The position numbers and the translations under genes are program-made. A stretch of DNA of 64,000 nucleotides from Tyto alba (lineage: Eukaryota > Chordata > Aves > Strigiformes > Tytonidae): positions 10,540,001-10,604,000 of the forward strand of contig NW_024881278.1 of NCBI RefSeq assembly GCF_018691265.1, read 5' to 3'. This document shows, piece after piece, positions 52,721-64,000 of the stretch. The notes below the pieces were generated by a model that saw only the letters and a list, made by a program, of their open reading frames with translations, made no database searches and was not told the origin of the DNA. Numbering within the stretch: the stretch's first letter is position 1; each line of letters starts with the position of its first letter.

Positions 52721-54719
52721 TCATTTTCTCTACAAATTGTTCCTTGAAGTCAGAATTTTAGTAAAGTTCTGCAGCTGCTGACTAAAAATGCTACAAAGTG
52801 TAATGAAGCTAAACCCAGCACAGTAAGAGTTAAGCAGGACTCTATAAAAATAATATAAGCATACACAATTGAACAGATGACATTCGCCTGCCTGTTTCAA
52901 AGGATACTCTAGAGTGTAAATCTCTGTTGCATCCATTTGAACACTGGCATCAGATTCTTCACTCAGGATGAACTAAAAATGCTTATAGATTACTAGTTAG
53001 GGTGACAAATGAATTCCCCATACACCCCAAACTCTGGGAATAGTCCATCCAGGGAACTTTGATAAGGATCACAAGTAGTATATTATCATCTAGACATTCC
53101 AAGTAATTTATTTCTCTACATCACTTAATGCAACTTTCAGCATTTGTTGTAATTTTTTGCAACTACGGCTTTTATTTTTTGTTCTTTCTCCTAAAATTCA
53201 TATCAGTAAATCGTTGTTTTACCAAACAGACAATAAAATTAACAATTTTTCTTTTATTGACAGATATAGAAAAAAAATATATGTAAAATAATGCTTTTCT
53301 AATTCACTCATCTTTTTTCTGCTGTATTATCTCAATTCTGCTTTTACGCTTTATGAAAATTGAATAAAAAAAGTCAACATATACTGCAGGCTTTGCAGTG
53401 TTAACCTTATATTGTGCTGTGTTGCTTTAGTGAATTTCAGCAAAGAAACATTAAAGTCTTTCTATCAAACAATGGTCCTTATGGTTAATTTCAAGAGCCA
53501 ATAGAGTTGCAGAGGTGTTTTAAAACTTTTCCCTGTAAAAACTAGAGAAGACTAGCTCTTCCACAACTAACAGCCCAGCTAAAATATTATCCAACAATCA
53601 CATAAAACTCAGAGGATTCATTTACTTTTAGATGTCATGGCCCCTGAAGGACTCATTTGCTAACTAGCTCATGGAAATAATTAATGCTGGAGGTCATGTG
53701 ATCTTTACATTAAAATGTCAGGAAAATAATTTCCTGGGAATCTCATTAGCACAAAGCAAAGTAGTACACAATATAACCACCCACATTTTCCAGCCCAGAC
53801 TTCCATTAAATTTTTTAATTTATTTATTTAAATTGGATAGTTTGAGTATATATAAAAATGTGAATTAATATTTAATTTTAAAATGTACTTTATTAACATA
53901 CTTGCAGACTAATATAAAAACAAGTAGATACTTCACATGGTTGCTAATCAGCTAAATCTTGCTGACCCACTCAAAAGATGTGGAAGAAAACATGAGATGT
54001 TCCCTTTTATATATAGAAGAAATATGACAACTTATTTCAGCCTCACAAGACTTTTGAAACTAATTCAATAGCTCATGCACTCCTTCTTTAAGGAGAAGCT
54101 GTAGGAGAGTGCAACCATGCCAGGCATTCAGGCACTTTACTATGTGCAGTGTGCACCATTATGAATGGCCATCCTTAAAGCTGCAAAGTCAAGAAGTCCG
54201 AAGCTATGAAATACCAGAGTGAATTCTGTACTGCCAGTTTTATCTGAGCCCATTGTTTGGATATGTTATGCCAAACACTTTAATTACATGAGCACATATG
54301 GTTCTTCCAACAGAATGCATGCCTCAGGGCACAATATGAATGTGGCTCACTTACTGAGCTGCTAGTCAATATTTTGCATTATCCTTGTTGTTTGAAGTGC
54401 TTTATTTACTGCATGCTACTCAAACCCAGTTCTGAAAACTGACATTACTTTTCCCACAGATATTTCTATGGTGCTCTTCAGCATGGCATTTGATTACTTC
54501 ATAAATATTAATTATATTATTTTCACAATGTATCTGAAAACTGAGAGGATAATATTTACAGATCACATGCTTGAACTCAGGAGGACCCTTCTAATTTGTA
54601 AGTCATGCTGTTACAATTCTGATGATCTAGGGGAAACAAGATTTTCAGGAAGAGATACTACTACCCCAGTACCAGACAGCTATTTACTAAACACGGGTTC
54701 ATCTCACTGTAGCCTATGA

Positions 54720-55130
54720 GACTGTTTGGCTGTTTCCAGTTTCTGCTTGTACTTATTGACTGAGCATTATGATATATCTTCCTGCCCTGCTTTTCACCTA
54801 GCTGTGTCCAATTCCCTCCTGCTGTCTAAGTTCCTCTCTCCACTTCAGTTTTCTTTTGGTCCTTGCTCTGGCCTAATCTCTTCTCTTTAATTGCTGCTCC
54901 TGTCTCTTGCTTCAGTTTATCTATTGTGAACTCATGGCCTTGTTCTTAAATCCGTGCCTGGACTTTTAACTTTCTTCCTACTTTTGCCAGTTTTAGGTGT
55001 TCTTTATATATAGTTTCTCAACTAATCATTTTTTTATGACCTTTATATCTGCACTCAGCCTCTCCAGCAGCTCCACTTCAACTGCTACCACTGATCCTAT
55101 AACTGCAGCAGTTCTTTTCTCACATACTTA
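54720..55130. other. Pyrimidine-biased segment
   Basis: About 400 bp in which the plus strand is visibly rich in C and T (many CTC, TTC, CCTGCT strings) with few long purine runs. No coding frame or known repeat was recognised. It could be a decayed repeat or a strand-asymmetric relic. Confidence 0.35.
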
Positions 55131-58100
55131 GATTCATCTAATGAAAGATACAATCAGTGCTCATTGTTAAAAAAAAATGTTTAAGAGAGGGATCCAACGT
55201 AAGACATAGGAAGTCAAGGGGAATCTACTTTATCTTGCCCTGTTTCCCATCTTTCCATGAAGGCAGAAACCATCAGAGTTTGAGTCTTCAGTTGTTCAGT
55301 TGCAGTACAGACACAGTCTACCCAATAGGCTTTAACTGCACTGAAACCCTCTCATCAAAAGAGTAACAGAAATTTTACCCAGGCTAAGGACCACCAGTGT
55401 GGTGGATAACTCTGTAGAGACCTGGTAAAGAATTCTGTATGCTAAGCAATTGTCAAGGTCTCACCTTAAACAGAAATGCCATTGAACTCATGGTGTAGCT
55501 GTTTTCTCTTAGACTGAAGTTTTCTATGACAAAAGTTGTCCAAAGTGAGAGTAAAGCAAATCTATTCAGGGGGGAACTAGACAGTGATTACATTACAAGA
55601 ATGATGAAGTGGTTCTGGGAAATATTAAAGACATGCCAGAACTGATTTCTAAATCCTCTCTCTTTATTACAGCTGAGAAATAAAACATAGTTATATTATC
55701 TCAGTAAGTTTATGCAACTAAAACAAAAAACCTCTACAGAATTGTTGCTTGAAAAACAAGTCCACTTCTATTCTGTGCACAGCAGTTTTAAAAACTGCAG
55801 AAGATTTATAAATTATGTTTGTCTCCTGGTATAACTCTTCTAAAAAAGACAAAACAAAAAATTCCAGATCTGTTCCTAAAACTTTCCTTCACACAAATAA
55901 TCCTATTAAGCAATTGAAACTCTCACATAAAGAAATACTCACATGACTGGGAATTGCCCTGTTGTGAAATCATCTTTTTTTTTTCCACCTTACTAAAAGT
56001 AACATTTTGTTGGGGGATGTATGCCAAAATTATATTTCTTCTGTTTGTGCTCTCTGTTTTTCCTGGCATAGATTCTCACATGCTTAGAGCATGGACTAAT
56101 GACCCCAACACTCAGTTTTACTTTTGGCATTAGTAAGGCTTCTGATGCTATCTCACGTTGTCAAGAAATAAAAAAGGCACTAGTGCAAAGCATATTTCAA
56201 AAGTGGTTGATCCAACAGGCTATTTACTGGTATGATAAAATGAAGAAATTGGTCTCCTTTTGGATTTTTATATACTAAGGTCTTTATGAAAGTTATCCCT
56301 GTACTACTGGAACTTTTCATTGTCCTAAAGTAGTTATTAACCACCAAAGTTAAAAGCAATGACCTTTCTTAGGAAGACTTCATTGCAATAAATAAAGGTA
56401 TCTTTAACATAAAAAGATACTCACAAATTACAATCACAATCTCATGGGTACACAGATGATCAGTAAACACTCAGAATTTTTGTTTCTTTAACAATAGCTC
56501 CAATAAATTAAGCATTTGAGACATACAACAGATGTCAGTGTATCTCCAAGTGACTACATTATGAGTATGCATTTTTGATATGATGATGAACATCTTACCC
56601 TCCACCAATATGTGGACCTGCACACAAATACCTGTATACAGAATTTACTGGGATTCAAGAAGACAACACTGGCTTAAGTACAACTTAGAAAAAAATGCAA
56701 GTATTAAGGAAATGCTTGTCATTGTGGGTTATTATGCTTGTTTTACATGGCATAACTCAATAATGGATCACTACAGAATCCTGATCATATCTATTTACCA
56801 TATTCATATACACTCATCAAATTATATTTCAATTTGATCTAATTAAAGTGTTTCACATTATTATGCATTTTAAAATGGTGTCAAGATATAAACTACAAAA
56901 TGGTGATGTCAAATCTATTCTGAAGATCACAGTGTTATTTCTAAGGTTTTTTTCTGAACTATTTTCTATGGAACTTGAGTAAATTTTTTTACTTTGATTC
57001 CCACAAAAAAAATATTTCAAACTCAAATGGGAAACTCACTATACTAACATTTTAAGGGTGTAATCCCCAGCAGCCTTCAGAGCAGAGTCAGTAATGTTAT
57101 AAGCATTAAAAATTAAGTAAGTACTATTGTCATAAAAGGAGTTGCATGCACATGGAAAACCACATTTCCATGTAATATCAAGAATTAAGATAAGAAGATA
57201 GCAAGCTGCTGGATGACAGTAATGACTTGGCAACTTTTGGAAATAACTTGAGATTTACAAATTTCTTGAGAATACACTATGAAAGCAAATCAGAGATTAA
57301 AGCTCTGTGGGTTTCTCACCCACAATTTCAGGCCTTCCATGCAGTAAAAACAAAAACACATTCTTGATTTGGAAAATACTGTTTCTGTATCAAATCTACA
57401 TCAAATTGATGTGCAGTCCGATGGGCTGAGGCAGTTATAGACAAAGACTGTAAGTAGATACCATCTTCCCAATAGACCAAAATGGACTAGTAAATTGTAG
57501 TGCCTTACATTTTTAAAACTCACTATAAAAGTTGTGATGTTAAAAAGAAACTGTCCTACTCCCTTAGGAAAAGGTCACAATGATCAGTGAGGACAGCTAA
57601 GCCAAGGAGATTCACGATAGGAGAAAATGTTAAAATAAGCTAGGAAGAGCAGCAGTTGTCATAATCATATTCAGCTGAGGGAAATTCAATGTCAGAACAG
57701 TGATGTGAATCAAAAGTTTGTTAGTTTACATATTGTAAAAAGAGGACTATGTATGTATTAGCCACACAAAAACAAGAAATGAGGTGTATTTTTTTATGTT
57801 GGGAATAGATGGAACAATTTCTACAATGAGGCAGTATTAATTTCACTTCACACTGTCTTTAATTGAAAAAACCAATAGTTCTCTACAGGCAGAGCTATAG
57901 TTTAGAGAGTCAATGTGAGATGGAAAGGGGATTTGACAGTTACCTAATGAAGTTCTCACCAAGGAACAGGGCAAGCTGAATGGCCATAATAGCTCCTTAC
58001 CATCCTTTAAAAAGTGTGATAAGAGAGAATTTTATTTCCTAACCATTGTAATTTAAAAAGAATGCTCCTGCTCACAGATTTTGAGCTAGCCTCATCCTCC

Positions 58101-59767
58101 AGTTGTGCTATCCATCAAGTAGGCTGCAAGGTCATAAAACAATATGCATGATACCTCTAGGAAGGTATCACTGTCTGTGTTGAAACTAGACCATTCATTT
58201 CATAACACATAGCTTCTGAAGTATAGGAGAAACTAACAAATTCAGACAGCACTGTTGGGTATTCCAGATTGCACTCCACCGCCATTGTGTTTCTGCCTGT
58301 TTGTCCCAAAAGGAAGTGGGGCTGCAGCCACCGTGTGTTACATGGCTCTCCTAAAGGCTCTCAGACATAAGCGAGCTTAATCAAGAGAAGTGTGAAATCA
58401 CAGCAAAGCCAGTGCTTCCTGTTTTGCAGATGGTGAGCTGCCAGAAAGGATCAGCCCAGACTTTAATTGCAAGGCTGATGAGAAAGGCAGGCAAGACAGG
58501 AAGGTATGTGTTACAGTGTGGGCAGATCATTACATAACAGCAAGGCTGTTGCACATGTGGTCCTGTATGAATCAACATACGCTAAAAAAATGACACCATC
58601 CATGTTTTTCCACACTTCAGAATCTGAGAGATAAAGTACCCCAAATGTTTGCCATCTTCACAGGATGCTGCAGGTTCAGTTCACTGAGATAACCACTAAT
58701 GGCTGGGGGGGTCAGCTGCCTGAAGTAACAACAACAATCTGTTTTGTTCCCTTTAGGATAGACAGAACAGCAAACAATGCAGGAAACAAAACCAACAGCA
58801 GTGAACGTCACCTGCAGCGCAGACAAGAGGTGGTGGTTGTCTCTTGCCTGTGCGCAATCTGCTTTACGTTCATAGGGTCAGGTTGCTTTACTGCACTAGT
58901 TATAGACTCACTGATATAAGGCAAACTTCTTTGAGTCTGATCAAGAATCCGATAAGATTATTATTTAAAAGTTAAAAGCAATCTCCTTTTCTAACTTGAC
59001 CCAGGAATATATAGAGTCAGGTGCATGTATCCACATACACTAATACACATGTGCTTGTATATATTTAATGCTCATATGCAAAACATGCATATACATATCC
59101 TTATAAAGGAACATAGATTTATTTTTTTTTAGGAATAGATTTCACCCTAAGGCAAGGAAATGTCCTATGGCACTCTAAGAAAATTTCAAAGAAGCGATTG
59201 AGACTTGTAGAGCGGTGTACTTCTAATCATTGTCTTACTTTTCTACGTGGGCTGATAGTGACAAAGTTGTGCTTATATGTATACCTCCCTGGAGCAAGGA
59301 GGTATCCGTGAGTCTCTATATTTCTTTAATGATGAAAGAATTAGAGAAATATAATACCAACTGCCTGTCATTGAAACAAGCAGAAAGGAAGTCAATAATC
59401 ACCAAGATAGTTGAGTGAAGTATAAAATCCATACTTGACTGAAGAACTGTCCAAAATTGCCTGAAGTATCATGACCTTGATGTTTGTGTTGTAAAAATCC
59501 ACTTCACAACCTAAGTACTAGGAAATCAAAGTTTTCATTGTCTAACGAAAGGATACCAACGTGTGAATCAAAATATTTGTGGAAGTGGCTGCAGGCACCA
59601 GGCATCTAGTTGTTACTATGGGTTTTCTATATGAGTTTGTATTCCTATATGGTTTATATTACATGGGTGTTCTATTTCTATAATGCAGAAGGAAGATATT
59701 TATAAATGTAACTAATTTAAGTGATTGTCTTTATATCATAACTTCAGAAGAAAACACGTCAAAAAAA

Positions 59768-60852
59768 TCATAGAATCATATCATAGAATGGTTTGGGTTG
59801 GAAGGGACCTTAAAGATCATCTACTTCCAACCGCCCTGCCGTGGGCAGAGACATATTCCATTACACCAGGTTGCTCAAAGTCCTGCCCAACCTGGCTTTG
59901 AACACTTCCAGGAAAGGGGCATTCACAACTTCTTTGAGCAATATGCTCCAGTGTCTCACCACCCTCACAGTAAAGAATTTCTTCCTTATATCTAATCTTA
60001 ATCTACTTCCAGTTTAAAATCATTACACCTCGTTGTATCACTATACTCCCTGAAAAAGTCTCTCCTCAGCTTTCCCACAAGCCCCCTTTAAGGCCACTGT
60101 AAGGTCTCCCCAGAGCCTTCTCCAGGCTGAACAACCCCAACTCTCAGCCTGTTGTCATAAGGGATGTGCTCCAGTTCCCCAATCATCTTCGTGGCCTCCT
60201 CAGGACCCACTTGAGCAGGTCTGTGACCTTCTTATGTTGGGGCCCCCAGAGCTGGACACAGAACTGTAGGTAAGGTCTCATGAGAGTAGAGCAGAGGGGG
60301 AGAATCCCCTCCCTCGACCTGCTGGCCACACTTTTCTTGATGCAGGCCAGGACACGGTTGGCTTTCTGGGCTGCGAGCACACACTGCTGGCTCACAGTCA
60401 GTTTTCCATTCACTAATACTTCCATTGCCCAGCCTGTATTTGTGCATGGGATTGCCCCAACCCATGGGCAGGACCTTGCACTTGGCCTTGTTGAACTTCA
60501 TGAGGTTTGCATGGGCCCACCTCTCCAGCCTGTCCAGGTCCCTCTGGATGCATCCCTGCCCTCCAGCGTGTCACCGCACCACACAGCTGGGTGTCAGTGA
60601 ACTTGATGAGGGTGTGCTCAGTCCCACTGTCCACATCACCAACAAAGGTATTAAACAGCACTGGTCCCAACACCGATCCCTGAAGAACACCACTTGACAC
60701 TTTTCTCCACTTGGACATTGAGCTGTTGACAGCAATTCTCTGAGTGCAACCACCCAGCCAATTCCTCATCCACTGTGTGGTCCCTCCATCAAATCCATAT
60801 CTCTCCAATTTAGAGACAAGAATGTCATGTGGGACAGTGTCAAATGCCTCCA
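59768..60852 (-). mobile_element. CR1 retrotransposon, longest and best preserved copy
   Basis: The left end has the CR1 3' terminus in reverse complement: CATAGAATCATATCATAGAAT (ATTCTATG-type octamers), then GGTTTGGGTTGGAAGGGACC and TTAAAGATCATCTACTTCCA. The whole 3' UTR follows, then the end of ORF2 and part of the RT domain up to the palm motif around FDTVPHD. About 1.1 kb remain, so the endonuclease, the RT N-terminus and ORF1 are lost by 5' truncation. It is the least diverged of the four copies, suggesting the most recent insertion. Confidence 0.97.
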
Positions 60853-60853
60853 T
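60183..60853 (-). pseudogene. CR1 ORF2 reverse transcriptase, truncated and frameshifted
   Basis: Three minus-strand frames together cover the CR1 RT and its C-terminal region. Frame 1 (60853 to about 60575) has palm motif [10 protein letters not shown], then [16 protein letters not shown], then motif [19 protein letters not shown]. At the catalytic site, where CR1 has KFADDTKL, it reads KFTDTQL: one residue is missing and the aspartate pair is broken. After CGAV the frame is lost. Frame 2 (from about 60501) resumes with [11 protein letters not shown] and [12 protein letters not shown]. Frame 3 (60425 to 60183) has CVLAAQKANRVLACIKKSVA, SRSREGILPL and YLQFCVQLWGPQHKK. At least two frameshifts plus the motif lesion make it inactive. 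The antisense open frames (60280-60600, 60425-60697) are shadows. Confidence 0.94.
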
Positions 60854-61427
60854 AAAATAAGTCTCCTAGATCATGCAAATATTTTGTACCAGAACACATT
60901 ACTTGAAAAACAGCAGAGGAAGTGATATACTCAAAATGTGTGCAACATAAAGGAGGTTATCTCCAAATAGAATAAATTTCTTAAATTTCCGAAAAAAAAA
61001 TGTCTATCTCTAAGGCAGACTGAAATCTCATAATATCTAAATGGAGTACATATTTATTTAAGGATTTTGGCCCACTCCTATTAGGGCTGGGAAATCTTAA
61101 CCAGTACCAATGTTTAAAAACATGATCCTCTGCTATAATCGTTGCTTTTTTCAGTTTATAAAAAGAAGAGGATCAGTATTTCTTGGAAGGACCATTGACT
61201 GACAATTCAGTAATGTACCCTTATGGTCTTTAGTCATGAATTTTTCTATAAATGGTTTATAAATTCAACCTGAGTCCCAGTAACAGAATAATGTCTTGGA
61301 CCAAGTAAATTGAGAAGCAATAGAAATATTAGAATACAACTTTTTTCTCTGTTGCTTTTTAGGAACTTGAATATAGGACAGGTCTTCATCATCTCCAGGC
61401 TTAAGAAAACAATTGAAAGTCAGAATT

Positions 61428-61453
61428 CCCCCCCCCCCCTTTTTTTTTTTTTT
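61428..61453. repeat. C12-T14 homopyrimidine junction
   Basis: Twelve C residues (61428-61439) are followed directly by fourteen T residues (61440-61453). The other strand is A14G12, a homopurine run. Long C/G homopolymers are error-prone in sequencing, so the exact count may be unreliable. Confidence 0.95.
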
Positions 61454-61779
61454 CATCGTTCATTCTGTGCTTTGAGGTAAACCATGGAATCTCACTGTTA
61501 TAGATTTATCACTGTCACAGATTGCAATATCTCTTATACCTGAACCTTAAGAATGACTCAAAGACTATTTAATATTAAAAAAAAGTATGTCAAGATACTT
61601 GGAACAAAAGTACTCCTTTAATATTTCAAGTGAAAGCAGAATATCTTCTCTACTGCAAAAAATGTGGAATGCATTTTAAAATTTGCATTATATTAGACAA
61701 TACTTGTAATCCTTTGGGGGAAAATAAGGGGTTTCACAGTGTAGCTGGAAACTACAAATAAAGTAGCTAAAATTATATT

Positions 61780-61793
61780 AAAAAAAAAAAAAA
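61780..61793. repeat. Poly(A) tract, 14 bases
   Basis: Fourteen A residues between AATTATATT and GTATAG. No retroposon body recognised. Confidence 0.85.
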
Positions 61794-63455
61794 GTATAGA
61801 AAGAAATTGAAAGTTTGGACTGTCCATTTTCAAGTTCTGAGCACAATTCTGTCAAAGAAGAAAAGTAAAGCTTAGAAAATAACTATTCATATCATTCCAG
61901 TTGTGTATGTTACCCAAACAATTTTATTTTTCTCCTGGAATGCACAGATGGACTAATGGATAATTAGCTGTCCAGACTTCATTATGAAACATTATGTAAT
62001 TCACTTTGTAAAATTCTTATACCTTAGATCATTTTCATGCTTGTCAAAGAGCAAAGAGTGTTCTGCAGTAGTATTTATGTCTCTCAGATATATTTTATGA
62101 TTGTGTCTTTGATTTAACCATTCAGTGACTACTAGCTAGCATGGATTTTTAACAAGGAATAAAAATATTTTGAAAGCAAACTCTGGGAATTTGTTAATTG
62201 AAAAAACAGAATAACTAGAATAGCAAAAAAATCTATTAGCTCTTCTTAAAACTGGTGAAAGTATAGATGTTTTAGCTAAAAGTTTTAATAGTATTCAGAC
62301 ATGTCTATACAGGCAGCTGCTTTTGTTTTTGCAACTAATGCGAACAAAAAATTCACAAGGACAGTAAGCTTCACTGAGTAAGTTGATGTTATGTTTTACA
62401 CAATGCATGCTAAATCTTGAACAGAACCTGTTCCCCAACAGGGATGCAAACACCAATAATCAAAACATGTACATTTGTACAGGCTTGTAGCCTTAGCACA
62501 CTAAGCTTGGTGACTTCTAGCTAAAGTTCTTGGCAAGTAGGCAAGGTCTACAGAGAAGAGATCATGAAATACAGAATGATTTTCTTGCTACATTGCAGTT
62601 AATTTCTGGGGAAAAGCAGCTGAAGATACACTTAATAGTAGTAGGAATTGAGATATGTTTGTGACTACAGCTGAAGTGCGTGCTGTAAAAACAGCCATTC
62701 AAAGGCATTCAGTCCAAATTTGTCCATACTTTTCCTGAAATTTAGGAATCACACCTTACTAGATTCAGTAGAAAACAAATGATAGAACAAAAATTGCAGC
62801 ACTGAAAGGAAAAACTGTCAGTCAGTAATTATTGATCAAAAGGACAGCTCAATCAGATATTTAGCAGATGAGACTGATTTTTTTTGTCCTCATTTTTCCC
62901 CCTTAATTCTTTTCCATGGTGTGTCATTTCAAATAACTATGATTCATAATTAGCTTTTGATTACATTACCAGAAAGGATAATTAAAATATCAGGATGCAT
63001 CCCTCTATAAAGAGTTTTTCAAATCACGCTGTGACATTTTCTGGTTATCCAGAAATTTTTCTTTAGTTTCTCAGTACCAGTCAGTGTTTGTTGATTTCCA
63101 TACTTCTGAGTGTGAAGAAGTCACCTGCTTTTGGAAAGAAAGTTAGATTACCTGAACTACGTACATACATGTTGTCAGTCTTATTCTGAAAAGCCTAAGT
63201 CTAAACCTACCATGAGTTACTTACAGTATGAGTTATTCTCTGAGATATAGAAAGTGTTGAGTTTCCTAACAATATACCTCCAAGCAGATGAGCAACCAGC
63301 CTTTTCACACCACATGCACCTGAACAAGCATATGCGAATCACCAGTAATTAGGTGATAAAACAGTAACAACACGAAGTTTGGTGTATGCAGTGCTAGAGA
63401 AAAGTGTGGTGGAAAATTATCACTGCCTTCCGCCAACTGCCATTCTCTCCCATTC

Positions 63456-63900
63456 TTGCCCTCCTCTTTAACTTGCTATTTAGCCAACACACAGGGCACT
63501 TTTAAGAAACTGTGGTGCCCACTTCAGGACACCTTGCTGACGGAGTGGAGACCCGCAGCAGCTGAGCAGGGTCCGCAGAGCTGGGTGGCAGCAGGGTCTG
63601 TCCCCACCACCACCACAAGTGGTCAACAAGGGCCAGGGACCAGCCAGGCTGTCCAGACACCAACAGCAGGAGACAGGGCCAGAGGCTGGGCTTAGAAACA
63701 AGGCTGCAACATAGACCTAAGGTCTACCCAGCTCTGGACAGCAGCGCTACTACAGCATTGTTGGGCAAGGGATTGAGCTGGGCAATGGGGAGGCAGCGGA
63801 GGGTTCCAGGGGAGGTTGCTCAGGGCCATCAAACAGCTTCTAGCTTGAGGAAACCTCATTCCTGCTGCTCCCTGACTGTTCATAGAGGGTCTATGGCCTA
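63456..63900. other. GC-richer patch at the right end, unidentified
   Basis: Composition rises above the surrounding AT-rich DNA, with a short CCA repeat (63604-63616) and many CAGC and CTGG strings. Open frames of 60-80 codons on both strands (63456-63695 +, 63480-63701 -, 63692-63883 -) overlap and show no domain. Near 63808-63840, CCAGGGGAGGTTGCTCAGGG resembles the reverse complement of the CR1 3' UTR and also the block at 6618-6650, so part may be an old repeat. It may continue past the window. Confidence 0.35.
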
Positions 63901-64000
63901 ACCCTAAATGTGCCTGTTCTGGCTGTTCTCTAGGGTCATAGTTTTTCTATAAAAGCAGGAAGTAAATGCAGACATTATGAAAGGTACTAAAAGCAAATGT

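Larger units (their letters stand above)
33873..59767. other. Very long unique AT-rich non-coding stretch
   Basis: Nearly 26 kb without a supported gene or a clear CR1. Small repeats, weak SINE-like fragments and candidate regulatory islands are listed separately. The longest open frame (49729-50052, 107 codons) has no recognisable domain, signal or membrane pattern that would support it. The low density of young transposons suggests a slowly evolving gene desert or long intron, but conservation cannot be judged from one sequence. Elsewhere in the stretch I see nothing to name. Confidence 0.55.
60853..63455. other. AT-rich non-coding DNA between CR1 and right-end patch
   Basis: About 2.6 kb with no supported gene. 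It contains a C12T14 tract (61428-61453) and an A14 tract (61780-61793). No interspersed repeat was recognised in the rest. Confidence 0.55.

Noticed and set aside
60280..60697. Plus-strand open frames of 90-106 codons.
   Set aside because: They are antisense shadows of the minus-strand CR1 ORF2 remnant.

Overview
The window looks like a stretch of nuclear genome from a bird. The main evidence is four copies of CR1 (chicken repeat 1), the dominant non-LTR retrotransposon of birds. One copy still carries the CR1 3' end built from ATTCTATG-type octamers, and one carries recognisable reverse-transcriptase (RT) sequence. Other reptile lineages also carry CR1, so 'bird' is a strong inference rather than proof, and no species can be named. 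The rest is AT-rich, repeat-poor single-copy DNA with eukaryotic low-complexity tracts and a few decayed SINE-like fragments.

No host protein-coding gene, rRNA gene, intact tRNA gene, CRISPR array or prokaryotic-type operon could be supported. Apart from CR1 fragments, the open reading frames are short (mostly 60-110 codons), scattered on both strands, and match no family I recognise. Many begin at non-ATG codons. This is what chance open frames look like in intergenic or long-intron DNA. The window is best read as a gene desert or the inside of a very large intron.

Layout: 1-0.99 kb has low-complexity tracts and a small tandem duplication. At 0.99-1.81 kb is a minus-strand CR1 with an RT remnant. 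At 5.9-6.75 kb is a GC-richer patch with an A16 tract and a G-quadruplex motif. At 17.1-17.67 kb is a second minus-strand CR1 of more diverged type. From 19.8 to 27.7 kb lie an A/CAAA tract, a perfect 22-bp hairpin, and a 25-unit TCTA microsatellite. At 28.4-29.2 kb is a small promoter-like and GC-richer patch. At 29.9 kb is a MIR-like SINE, followed by a strong G-quadruplex motif at 32.0 kb and a plus-strand CR1 3' end at 33.64 kb. From 34 to 59.7 kb is mostly unique AT-rich DNA with weak MIR-like and tRNA-like fragments and candidate regulatory islands. At 59.77-60.85 kb is the longest and least decayed CR1, whose RT is broken by at least two frameshifts and a catalytic-motif lesion. The window ends in a GC-richer patch at 63.5-63.9 kb.

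No genes work together here. The parts worth following are the hairpin at 23.3 kb, the long perfect microsatellite, the RT lesions, the old SINE fragments and the octamer-containing islands. I did not find evidence for an undescribed multi-gene system.
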